Positions 27,766 through 36,119 of a DNA stretch of 39,757 nt are shown piece by piece. Within the stretch, counting starts at the first letter, position 1. Each line of letters begins with the position of its first letter. The notes under the pieces were generated by a model. The model was not told the DNA's origin and did not search any database. It worked only from the letters and a program-made list of their open reading frames with translations. This stretch comes from Rhodoferax sp. (GTDB lineage: Bacteria; Pseudomonadota; Gammaproteobacteria; Burkholderiales; Burkholderiaceae_C), in the NCBI GenBank assembly GCA_029865845.1, contig JARXAM010000056.1:1-39757 (forward strand), in the 5' to 3' direction. Position numbers and translations under genes: made by a program.

Positions 27766-28200
27766 GATGAGAGTGGTCGTTGACCTCCTCCACACCAACC
27801 CCGGGGCATACTTGGCCTCATGCGGTTAAGTTCTCTGTCTGTGTGCAGCAGCAGACCATTGCGAGGGTGCATATCCGACGCAATACTTGGTGATAGTGAA
27901 TTTGGATAGGGATTGGACCAATGACATCGGCTTCATGAACAACTGTGTCACCCTGCGCATCAACCGTCAGCAGATGGACATCTGCACAGTCAACTGTTTG
28001 CAACGAGGTGTGATCGTCTAGTCCCGATTTGGTTAAACCGTAGCGTTCATGCTGGCCAAAGTGCACCAGTACAACGCCGTCAGAGCCTTCACATTTCTTT
28101 GAACTGCGTCTACGGTGGAGCTATCTGCCAAGCAGCGAGTCCAGCACTCGGTACACCCATGCCACAGCCCTGATAACTCTACCGTGACTTTGTCACAAAC
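27766..28200. other. Intergenic region, no recognisable gene
   Basis: 435 bp between the FeaR-like gene and the 3' end of a minus-strand AraC gene. A minus-strand open frame of 82 codons (27818-28066) exists but resembles no family I know and has no ribosome site. May be decayed sequence. Confidence 0.5.
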
Positions 28201-29016
28201 TTACCCCTCCTCTGTGGACGAATCAAAGTACTTGCCTGGCACTATGCCGAGTGCCAACTTGAAGTCTCGGGAAAAAGCAGAAACATCGCCGTAACCGACG
28301 TTAAACGCCACTTGTGTGACGGGCGCTCCACCGGCGAGCATTTCAACAGCGTGCAGCAACCGGCATTGTCTGCGCCACTGCACAAAACCGATCCCCGTGT
28401 CGAGCTTGAAGGCACGCGTCAACGTGCGCTCGCTAGCGCCCACAGACGCAGCCCACTCACGCAACTCCGTAGAGTTTGCGGGGTCGCTTAACAACGCATC
28501 ACAAATGCGTGCAATGCGTTTGTCCTTAGCCTGCGGGAGCTTCAATGGTTCGCTGCGTTGCACGGAAACTTGATCCAATGCCACGCGTAGCAAGCGCTCT
28601 TGAGCACCGCCGCGAGGCCAGTCCACGCCAAAGCCTGCCCCCTTGAGCAATAGTTCGGAGAGTAATGGCGAAACCTGCACCACCTGGCAATCGCTTCCTA
28701 ACTTCTTGGCGTGAAGTGCACTTACATATAGGGTGCAAAAGTCAAAGCGCTTCTTGGACAGTACGGCATGCTCGGTGGCAGGAGGTATCCATACTCCGCG
28801 CTGCGGAGGCACGATCCAGCGTCCCCCTTCGGTGCGAACTTCCAGCACACCGCTAGATGCATGAATCAGCTGGGCAAAGCGATGCTGATGTGGCGCAATA
28901 TGCGAAGGCACATAGGCCTGACGCAAAACAAAAAAAGGCCGTAACACATCGTCGGGGTTGATGAACTTTTGAGGAACTGGGGAGGCGTTTGGCAGTTTCG
29001 GCATAGAACTTGGCAT
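28201..29016 (-). CDS. AraC-family regulator with N-terminal cupin domain
   Basis: A protein of about 271 residues of the NimR/YdeO-like AraC group. The cupin part has HIAPHQHRFAQLIHASSGVLEVRTEGGRWIVPPQRGVWIPPATEHAV (about 40-90), where the HQH and final H could bind a ligand or metal. The C-terminal DNA-binding domain has LREWAASVGASERTLTRAFKLDTGIGFVQWRRQCRL and VAFNVGYGDVSAFSRDFKLALGIVPGKYF. The start is uncertain: ATGs lie at 29016 and 29004 and a TTG at 29046, none with a clear Shine-Dalgarno. It is divergent from the MBL-like gene 84 bp away, its likely target. Confidence 0.85.
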   Translation of the reverse strand: MPSSMPKLPNASPVPQKFINPDDVLRPFFVLRQAYVPSHIAPHQHRFAQLIHASSGVLEVRTEGGRWIVPPQRGVWIPPATEHAVLSKKRFDFCTLYVSALHAKKLGSDCQVVQVSPLLSELLLKGAGFGVDWPRGGAQERLLRVALDQVSVQRSEPLKLPQAKDKRIARICDALLSDPANSTELREWAASVGASERTLTRAFKLDTGIGFVQWRRQCRLLHAVEMLAGGAPVTQVAFNVGYGDVSAFSRDFKLALGIVPGKYFDSSTEEG

Positions 29017-29100
29017 TTTTGGCTGGGCGCGCACCGGAGGCGACAAATACAGTTCTCTCTATCGAAAGACATGTTGTTTTTCTTTCTATTGAGAACCATT

Positions 29101-30060
29101 ATGAAACTCCTTAAATCACTCATTTCTGCTGGCGCGCTACTCTCACTAGGCGTAGTCGCTGCAAGCCCAGCCACAGCAGGCGCTCTGGGGAAATTCACTT
29201 CTGATGCAAATGGCTTCGACACACAAACCTATTGGTATGACGACGGACAAGAAGTGACTATCATCGATACACAATTCGTGCCCTTGCTCACTCAAGCGAT
29301 GCTCGATCAAATCAAAAAATCTTCTTCTAACCCGATCACGCGGGTGATTGTCACCCACCCTAATCCTGATAAGTTCAACGGCCTGCCCTTGCTGCACAGC
29401 ATGGGCATCGAGTCGATCGCATCCAAAGCTACAGCAGATGCTATGCTTGGCGTACACGCTTACAAAAAATACTTCTGGACGAAGGTCGCGAAGTCTTTCA
29501 CTGAAGAGAGCTACCCCAAGTTTGAAGCGGTCAAGTCTACTTTTATTGGCCAAACAACCATCAAGCTCAAGTCTGGCGAAACCATATCGTTGATTGAACT
29601 GAAAAACAGTGGTGTAGCTAGCACACAGACCGTTGTACGTATTGATCGAACTGGCGACCTTATCGTTGGTGACTTGGTGCACTACAAGGCCCACGCATGG
29701 CTAGAAGGTGGAATCGTGAACGGCAAAGCAAAGCCGGATTTGAAAGCATGGGGCTTAGCATTGGCCGAACTCCCAAGCCTGACACCTCAGCCCAAGCTAT
29801 CAAAGGTCTATGGGGGCCGCGGGGCATCTGGAACGGTGAACGAGGTCGTAGCTTTTCAGGACGATTACCTGACTAGAGCCGAAGCATTAGTGGACAGCTA
29901 CATAAAGAAAACACCTGCGGCCGATTTGAAAGATCCAGCCCAAGCACAAAAGCACTACTCAGCGTTGCAAGCTGAGTTTGACGAGCAAATGCCGGGACTT
30001 GCACTACCCTACTTGGTGGGCTACGGGGTTTACGGCCTACTTGACTCAAAATCAAACTAA
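29101..30060 (+). CDS. Exported MBL-fold-like protein with a degenerate metal site
   Basis: A 319-residue protein starting MKLLKSLISAGALLSLGVVA and ending its signal peptide near ATAGA, so probably periplasmic. The fold resembles metallo-beta-lactamase-type hydrolases: EVTIIDTQFVPLLTQ, VIVTHPNPDKFNGLPLL, and GDLIVGDLVHYKAHAWLEGG. The canonical HxHxDH metal motif reads H86-P-N88-P-D90-K91 here, so two of the four ligands are replaced. Similar THPNPDKF motifs occur in a subset of MBL-like proteins, as I recall. A longer open frame exists upstream, but the signal peptide supports the ATG at 29101. Function unknown. Confidence 0.75.
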   Translation: MKLLKSLISAGALLSLGVVAASPATAGALGKFTSDANGFDTQTYWYDDGQEVTIIDTQFVPLLTQAMLDQIKKSSSNPITRVIVTHPNPDKFNGLPLLHSMGIESIASKATADAMLGVHAYKKYFWTKVAKSFTEESYPKFEAVKSTFIGQTTIKLKSGETISLIELKNSGVASTQTVVRIDRTGDLIVGDLVHYKAHAWLEGGIVNGKAKPDLKAWGLALAELPSLTPQPKLSKVYGGRGASGTVNEVVAFQDDYLTRAEALVDSYIKKTPAADLKDPAQAQKHYSALQAEFDEQMPGLALPYLVGYGVYGLLDSKSN

Positions 30061-30156
30061 GGTTAACTGATAGACCTTCGCTGAAGTTAATGTGAAACCT
30101 CCTTGAAAACTTGATCCAGTCAGAAGTAGAGAAAATTCCCCCAACGGATTCTCTAT

Positions 30157-30423
30157 TTAAAGAAATCAAAGTTCAATGAAAGTCAAATCGTTGACCTCTT
30201 GAAAGAGGTCAAATTGGGAGTCAAGGTCGGTGAGACCTGCAGGAAGCATGGCGTCAGCGAACCCACCTACTACATGTGGAAGAATCAGTTCAACGGGATG
30301 ACTGTCCCGCATCTTTCTCAGCTGCGAGAGCTGCAGGAGAAGAACGCCAAGCTCAAGCGCATGTATGCCGACCTTGCCCTCATGCACCATGCGTTGAAGG
30401 ACGTCGTTGACCGAAAGCTCTGA
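30157..30423 (+). pseudogene. IS3-family transposase OrfA remnant
   Basis: The frame from 30160 reads KKSKFNESQIVDLLKEVK, then GETCRKHGVSEPTYYMWKNQF and NAKLKRMYADLALMHHALKDVVDRKL, the helix-turn-helix plus leucine-zipper layout of OrfA. The codon where the family's ATG is expected (30157-30159) is TTA, so the normal start is lost; an internal start may still allow 74 codons. Confidence 0.8.
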
Positions 30424-30928
30424 CCCCGCAGCGTCGGATTGATGTGGTGCAAACGCTCATGGGCGACCATGGCATGAGCCAACGTAAAGCCTGTGTTGCC
30501 AGTGGCATTGTCCGTTCAACACTGCGCTATTGCCACAAACAGTCTGACGGCTACGGGGTAATCCAGTTTATGCAGACATAGTTGGCTACCTATCCACGGT
30601 ATGGGTTTGGCCTGCTTTACGCCAGCGCATGCCATCAGATCAGCCCTGGGGCAAGACAGTGTTGTGACGGGTGTACTACCGCTCAATCTGAATCTGCCAC
30701 GACGGTGTGAGAGGCACGTGCCTGCGCGTATCCGACAGCCTCTGGAAGCGGGAAAGCAGCCCTATCAGGGTTGGTGCTGAACTGCTACGTCTTCGACTCC
30801 TTGCAGGGGGTCAGAGACATGACTGCGGACTGGCTCCATCGCTACAACCACCACCGGCCCCATAAGTTTCTGGGGTCGTTTCCACCGGTCGAGTACCGTG
30901 CGACAAAAATCTCCAACCTCTACTTCTG
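30424..30928 (+). pseudogene. IS3-family transposase OrfB remnant (frameshifts, stop, deletion)
   Basis: Right after OrfA, TPQRRIDVVQTL, then MSQRKACVASGIVRSTLRY and, past an in-frame stop near 30580, YPRYGFGLLYA match the OrfB N-terminus. Near 30785-30900, another frame gives LNCYVFDSL, then WLHRYNHHRPHKFLGSFPPVEY, the C-terminal end of the integrase core. The central DDE region is missing or scrambled, so the element cannot move by itself. Confidence 0.78.
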
Positions 30929-30940
30929 ACTGGTCCAGGA

Positions 30941-31629
30941 ATTCGAGGTGGCTTCAGTCATATTTGAATTAAAAGCGCCTGATGTCATCTTCAAGCGACG
31001 CTCCTTTCTGCTGCAATTTTGTGAGCTCCTTTTGTTTGGGGATTGGCCCTGAGGTATCTGCTGCTCTAGCAAGGGGCACTGAACTGGATTGGAGGCGCAA
31101 TGAACTCTAAGGTGATCTGCGCGTCGTCGGAACCGACCGCTGCTGGGACTAGCTGGTTCTAGACCAATCAACCACCCAAAAACCAGAAGCAACGCATACC
31201 AAGCTGGAGCACTCATGCCATACCGCCCACACGCTCTGCCGCAGATTAATTGAGTTCACGAAAGAGCGCAAGCGATGCACGGCAAGCAGTGGGCGTCTTC
31301 CGCTACCAAAAAAATGCATCCATGCTCCCTTGAGCGCTTCTGAAAACCCTTATAGGTGCAAACCCTAGGCGGCTCAAATTGGCACAAAAAACCAAGATTG
31401 AAATACTGGTGACTCGTAAATTCCTTCACAAGCACCTTGCAGTTTCGTTCATCTTTAGCCAGACCAGATTTAGCGAGTTCGGTGATGAGTTGACTCAACT
31501 TTGATAAGCGCCAACTAAAACGAGGAGACATGTCGATTGGTGCATCCAGCTAGAGACAAATGTTGACGGACCTGTGGAGCAAAGGGGATCAAGCAAGAAA
31601 CCAAGCGGAATAACTTAACCCATTTCAAT
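30941..31629. other. Intergenic region upstream of feaB
   Basis: About 690 bp without a supported gene. A minus-strand open frame (30920-31216) starts with a short hydrophobic stretch but has no family match and overlaps the IS end. The feaB promoter and the FeaR target site should lie here; I see no unambiguous promoter. Confidence 0.5.
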
Positions 31630-33045
31630 ATGACTGCAAATTACACGTTGACAATCAATGGTCAAGCCGTTCCTGGCGATGCCGAATCGTTTCCTATTTT
31701 CAACCCAGCGACAGGCGCACTGTTAGGTCACGCGCCCGCATCTACGCGAGCTCAAGTTGATGTCGCAGTGACTGCTGCTCGTGCAGCACAGCCAGCTTGG
31801 GCGGCACTCCCTGACGATGAACGTAGGGCATTGGTAGTGCGTGTTGCGGAAATCCTTGCGACTAACTCACAGTATCTTGCCGAATGGATTACTCGTGAGC
31901 AGGGTAAGCCGCTGACTGGTCCCGGCGCTTTGTTTGAAATGCAGGCTTGTGTCGGTTGGACTCAAGTAGCGGCAAGTCTCGAGCTACCAATGGAGGTGGC
32001 GTTTGAGGACGACACTCGCCGTGACGAAATCCATCGTAAACCGATTGGTGTGGTCGCGGCAATTGCGCCTTGGAATTGGCCTCTCATGATTGCCATTTGG
32101 CAAATCATTCCTGCCTTACGTGCCGGAAATACAGTGGTACTTAAGCCTTCTGAATATACGCCTCTCGGAACACTTGAAATGGTGCGTCTGATTAACGCTG
32201 TATTGCCTCCTGGTGTTTTAAACACAGTGAGCGGCAATGGTCGGACAGGTGATGTCCTTGTCCGTCACCCTGATGTTAAAAAAATTATGTTTACTGGCTC
32301 TGCTGCTACCGGCAGAAAAATCATTGAGGCATCGGCGGGAAATATGGCGCGCCTTACCCTTGAGCTTGGCGGCAACGATGCTGCAATCGTCTTACCTAGC
32401 GCTGATGTGCAAGCTATGGCCCAGGGTCTTTTCTGGGGTGCGTTCCTTAATATGGGACAGACATGTGCATGTATTAAGCGACTCTACGTGCACGAAAGTC
32501 ATTACGAAAATGTGATTTCTGCACTTAAGGCTCTTGCTGAGTCGATACCGATGGGTGACGGTATGCAAGAAGGCATCTTGCTTGGACCAGTTCAAAACCG
32601 TATGCAGTTTGAAAAGGTTGTCGCTCTAGTTGACGCTGCTCGTAACGCTGGAGCCCGCATCGTGACGGGTGGAAAACCAAAAGCAGACAGTCTCTTCTAC
32701 CCTGTCACGTTGGTGGCCGACGTGAAGGATGGGAATCCTCTTGTCGATGAAGAGCAATTCGGGCCAGCTCTGCCCATCATTGTCTATAGCGATGTAAATG
32801 AAGCCGTACGCCTGGCCAACCGATTGGACGTCGCACTAGGCGCATCGGTGTGGGGCAATGATATCGAGGAGCTAAAGCGTGTGGCGACAAAGCTTGAAGC
32901 AGGCACAGTTTGGATCAATCAACACGGTGCCATTCATCCAATGGTGCCTTTTGGTGGCATTAAAGCTTCTGGCTACGGCGTGGAATTCGGTATCGAAGGC
33001 CTCAAAGCCGTGACGGTGCCTCAGGTCATCAGTATCAAGAAGTGA
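31630..33045 (+). CDS. feaB: Phenylacetaldehyde dehydrogenase-like aldehyde dehydrogenase
   Basis: A 471-residue NAD(P)+-dependent aldehyde dehydrogenase. Catalytic Glu245 in LELGGNDAAIV and Cys279 in MGQTCACIKR, the cofactor motif FTGSAATGRKI and APWNWPLMIAIWQIIPAL are all intact. The placement 41 nt ahead of an amine oxidase gene points to oxidation of phenylacetaldehyde (or 4-hydroxyphenylacetaldehyde) to the acid, as FeaB does in E. coli. Close relatives act on many aldehydes, so the gene name is by context. No clear Shine-Dalgarno before the ATG. Confidence 0.82.
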   Translation: MTANYTLTINGQAVPGDAESFPIFNPATGALLGHAPASTRAQVDVAVTAARAAQPAWAALPDDERRALVVRVAEILATNSQYLAEWITREQGKPLTGPGALFEMQACVGWTQVAASLELPMEVAFEDDTRRDEIHRKPIGVVAAIAPWNWPLMIAIWQIIPALRAGNTVVLKPSEYTPLGTLEMVRLINAVLPPGVLNTVSGNGRTGDVLVRHPDVKKIMFTGSAATGRKIIEASAGNMARLTLELGGNDAAIVLPSADVQAMAQGLFWGAFLNMGQTCACIKRLYVHESHYENVISALKALAESIPMGDGMQEGILLGPVQNRMQFEKVVALVDAARNAGARIVTGGKPKADSLFYPVTLVADVKDGNPLVDEEQFGPALPIIVYSDVNEAVRLANRLDVALGASVWGNDIEELKRVATKLEAGTVWINQHGAIHPMVPFGGIKASGYGVEFGIEGLKAVTVPQVISIKK

Positions 33046-33086
33046 CGATCAAAATTTTTAATGCTTTTCTTCTGAGGTAATTTGAT

Positions 33087-35369
33087 ATGAAAAAAATGCA
33101 AAATAGTAGTAAGTCGCTGAGCTGTGCACTCAGTGCCGTTGCTTTGGCGTGCTTTGCCATTCTTCCGCAGATAGCGAACGCCCATGGAAGCGCCGCCCAA
33201 ATGGTGCCTCTCAAGAAGATCGCTAACGAGGCCGGTGGAACCCTGAAATGGGACAGCTACGCCAACGTCTACACCTTCAACCGTAACAGTACCTTGGTAC
33301 GCGCTAAGCCAGGCTCCAGCACGATCACCGTCAACGGTAGTCCATTCAAGTTGTCGGCACCTTTGGTGGTGCGCAAAGGTGCTGCATACGTTCCCCACGA
33401 CTTTCTGCAACAAGTCACCCAGTCCAGCTTGGACCGCACCTTTGTGGTGGAACGTACACCTAACCCGTTGAACCCGCTAAGCGAAGAAGAAATCAAATCA
33501 ACCGTTGAGATTCTGAAAACCAGCGGCAAGTACCAACCCGGCTATCGGTTTTCGGAAATCACACTACGCATGCCGCCGAAGGAAGAGGTATGGGCCTTTG
33601 CTTTGGAAGGCAAAAAGGTAACTACTCCCCGAACCGCAGAAGTAACCATTCTCGATGGCAAGCATGTCATTGAAAGCACAGTGGACCTAAAAGCCAAGAA
33701 AGTCACCCGCTGGGAACCGAAGGAAGGTGCTCATGGGATGGTCTTGATTGATGACTTTGCTACTGTCCAAGCGGCTATTGAATCTAGCCCGGCCTACATT
33801 GAAGCGCTAGCCAAGCGCGGAATTACCGACATCAAGAAAGTGGTGACCACACCATTGACGGTGGGTTACTTCGACAACAAAGACGGGCTTCAACAGCAAG
33901 ACCGCCTGCTCAAAATCGTCAGCTATCTGGACGTTGGCGATGGCAACTACTGGGCTCACCCGATTGAAAATTTGGTAGCCGTACTGGACTTGGTTCAAAA
34001 AAAGATCATCAAAGTTGAAGATCAAGGTGTCATCCCGGTACCCATGAAAGCGACTGCTTATGACGGCAGTGATCGAAAAGCAGGTACCCCGCCAAAACCG
34101 CTGGAGATCTCAGAGCCTCAGGGTAAAAACTACACCATCACCGGAAACTCTTTGCACTGGCGCAACTGGGACTTCCATTTGCGTGTGGATTCACGCGTGG
34201 GACTGTCGCTGTCTACCGTGACATTCAATGACAAAGGTACAAAGCGCAAGGTGATGTACGAGGGCTCTTTGGGCGGCATGATCGTGCCTTATGGCGACCC
34301 CGACGTAGGCTGGTACTTCAAGGCATACTTGGATTCCGGTGAGTACGGCATGGGTACGCTGACATCACCGATCGAACCAGGCAAAGACGCTCCAGAGAAC
34401 GCTGTATTTCTGGATGCCACGCTAGCCGACTTCAACGGTGCACCCGCAACCATCCCCAATGCAGTGGCGGTTTTCGAGCGCTATGCAGGCCCCGAGTACA
34501 AGCACCAGGAAATGGGACGACCCAATGTAAGCACGGAACGCCGCGAGCTGGTGGTGCGCTGGATCAGTACGGTAGGCAACTACGACTACATGTTCGACTG
34601 GGTGTTTAGCGAGAACGGCACCATCGGCATCAATGCGGGTGCTACAGGCATTGAGGCTGTCAAAGGCGTGAAATCACGCACTATGCAAGACGCCACTGCC
34701 AAGGAAGATACGCGCTATGGCACTTTGTTAGATCACAACATTGTGGGCACCACCCACCAGCACATTTACAACTTCCGTCTTGATATGGATGTGGACGGTG
34801 AAAGTAACACTCTTACAGAGATCGATCCTGTAGTGTTGCCAAACACCACTGGAACACCTCGCACCAGTACCATGCAGACCGTCGAGCGGACCGTGACCAC
34901 CGAGAAGCAGGCTGCGCAGAAGTTTGATCCGGCAACAGTGCGTTTGTTGAGTAACACCAACAAGACGAACAAGGTAGGCAACCCGGTGTCCTACCAGCTC
35001 ATTCCTTACGCAGGTGGAACACACCCTGTCGCAAAAGGTGCGAACTTCGGAAAAGACGAGTGGATTTATAACCGCCTGAGCTTTATGGATAAGCAGCTCT
35101 GGGTCACCAAATACAACCCTGAAGAGCGATTCCCTGAAGGAAAGTACCCCAACCGTTCATCCAAAGACACGGGCCTCGGACAGTTCAGCGCAGATGATCA
35201 AAACATCGTAAACACCGACAACGTTGTGTGGCTCACAACCGGAACCACCCACATCGCCCGCGCCGAAGAGTGGCCCATCATGCCAACCGAATGGGTGAAC
35301 GTGCTGCTCAAGCCTTGGAACTACTTTAGCGAAACACCCACACTGCATCTGGGTGGTACTGCTAAGTAA
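33087..35369 (+). CDS. tynA: Periplasmic copper amine oxidase (tyramine/phenylethylamine oxidase)
   Basis: A 760-residue quinoprotein that oxidises primary amines to aldehydes, releasing ammonia and H2O2. A signal peptide ends near IANAHG. An N-terminal Cu-amine-oxidase D1-type domain follows (about 35-115). The TPQ cofactor site is N-Y499-D-Y; copper ligands are H557 and H559 in TTHQHIYNF and H722 in GTTHIARAEEW; the catalytic base is D416 in YLDSGEYG. All five positions are offset by exactly 33 from the numbers I recall for E. coli TynA (D383, Y466, H524, H526, H689). Follows feaB by 41 nt, so co-transcribed. Confidence 0.96.
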   Translation: MKKMQNSSKSLSCALSAVALACFAILPQIANAHGSAAQMVPLKKIANEAGGTLKWDSYANVYTFNRNSTLVRAKPGSSTITVNGSPFKLSAPLVVRKGAAYVPHDFLQQVTQSSLDRTFVVERTPNPLNPLSEEEIKSTVEILKTSGKYQPGYRFSEITLRMPPKEEVWAFALEGKKVTTPRTAEVTILDGKHVIESTVDLKAKKVTRWEPKEGAHGMVLIDDFATVQAAIESSPAYIEALAKRGITDIKKVVTTPLTVGYFDNKDGLQQQDRLLKIVSYLDVGDGNYWAHPIENLVAVLDLVQKKIIKVEDQGVIPVPMKATAYDGSDRKAGTPPKPLEISEPQGKNYTITGNSLHWRNWDFHLRVDSRVGLSLSTVTFNDKGTKRKVMYEGSLGGMIVPYGDPDVGWYFKAYLDSGEYGMGTLTSPIEPGKDAPENAVFLDATLADFNGAPATIPNAVAVFERYAGPEYKHQEMGRPNVSTERRELVVRWISTVGNYDYMFDWVFSENGTIGINAGATGIEAVKGVKSRTMQDATAKEDTRYGTLLDHNIVGTTHQHIYNFRLDMDVDGESNTLTEIDPVVLPNTTGTPRTSTMQTVERTVTTEKQAAQKFDPATVRLLSNTNKTNKVGNPVSYQLIPYAGGTHPVAKGANFGKDEWIYNRLSFMDKQLWVTKYNPEERFPEGKYPNRSSKDTGLGQFSADDQNIVNTDNVVWLTTGTTHIARAEEWPIMPTEWVNVLLKPWNYFSETPTLHLGGTAK

Positions 35370-35373
35370 GACG

Positions 35374-35781
35374 ATGGCGAAGTCACACTTTATTCTCTTA
35401 GCGTTTTACGCATTGGCTAACAGTTTGCACTTCGCCAGCAATGGAGACTTCATCGCCTACTACCCTTATATGCCTGAGTGGATGTCGGCGGAGAGGGTCT
35501 ATTTTGTCTGGATGGGAGTGACAGGTATTGGACTGACTGGCTTGGTGTTGGGCTTGTCAGGTCGATTTTGGATCTCCCGTCCCCTATTGGCTCTATATGG
35601 TTTATGTGGACTAGACGGTCTCTTCCACTACTCGTTAGATTTGTGCAAAGATCATGACTTGTTGACCAATTTTTTGATTGTCAGCGAAGCGCTTCTAGGC
35701 ATCTCACTGTTTGCGGCAGTTGTGTTAGGGGGTTTAGGACTGAAAAAGAACAGGCTTGGGAGTAAGTCATTTTCTCAATGA
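35374..35781 (+). CDS. Small integral membrane protein, unknown function
   Basis: 135 residues with four hydrophobic segments: about 5-20, 45-65, 70-90 and 105-125. Distinctive features are NSLHFASNGDFIAYYPYMPEWMS in the first loop and LFHYSLDLCKDHDLLTN between helices 3 and 4. I do not recognise the family. It starts 4 nt after tynA and is clearly in the same transcript, so it may serve the amine oxidase, for example by membrane anchoring, electron disposal or peroxide handling, but this is speculation. Confidence 0.7.
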   Translation: MAKSHFILLAFYALANSLHFASNGDFIAYYPYMPEWMSAERVYFVWMGVTGIGLTGLVLGLSGRFWISRPLLALYGLCGLDGLFHYSLDLCKDHDLLTNFLIVSEALLGISLFAAVVLGGLGLKKNRLGSKSFSQ

Positions 35782-36119
35782 GTCAATTGTTCCTAGATCA
35801 ATGTTCACATCGCACCGCACCAAACCTCGAACGACTTTCATCTCGACAAAAGTGGTCTCGATAAGCCCGCTGAATTTGTATCAGATCGGATGTCCGCTTT
35901 TGGGCAGCTAATCTAGAGGAGCGGATGATCACTTTGGGTCGACAGCTGCTGAGGGCCACAGGAGGTCGATGTTGAGGGTTAAGTTCCGTTGGGAAGCAAA
36001 GAGGAGCTCCGAAAAAATCAAGATTACGCGACATCTGTTGATTGCGTGCTAACAAATCCATTTGTCCAATGTCTTGAACTGCCAGCCACTAGCGGGCTCA
36101 CACAAAGGGTTAGGGATTT
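35782..36119. other. Intergenic region with a dispersed repeat copy
   Basis: 338 bp between the membrane protein and the converging AraC gene. No gene seen. It contains copy B of the dispersed repeat (35866-35950). Confidence 0.6.
35866..35950 (-). repeat. Dispersed intergenic repeat, copy B (inverted to copy A)
   Basis: The reverse complement aligns base for base in length with 1400-1483, with identical blocks CGACCCAAAG and a 23-base match through CCAAAAGCGGACATCCGATC. Confidence 0.7.

Larger units (their letters stand above)
30112..30937 (+). mobile_element. Decayed IS3-family insertion sequence (IS407-like)
   Basis: Bounded by imperfect 20-bp inverted repeats: TGATCCAGTCAGAAGTAGAG (30112-30131) and its near-complement at 30918-30937, 18 of 20 matching, with TG...CA termini. 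It contains an orfA remnant and a broken orfB. At about 826 bp it is shorter than the usual 1.2 kb, so orfB has lost its middle. No clear target duplication is visible in the flanks. Confidence 0.75.

Noticed and set aside
27818-28066. 82-codon minus-strand frame in the gap after the FeaR-like gene
   Set aside because: No ribosome site and no recognisable family; left as unexplained intergenic sequence.
30112-30937. CRISPR array or integron
   Set aside because: No regularly spaced identical repeats anywhere in the window; the repeats here are IS ends or dispersed intergenic copies.
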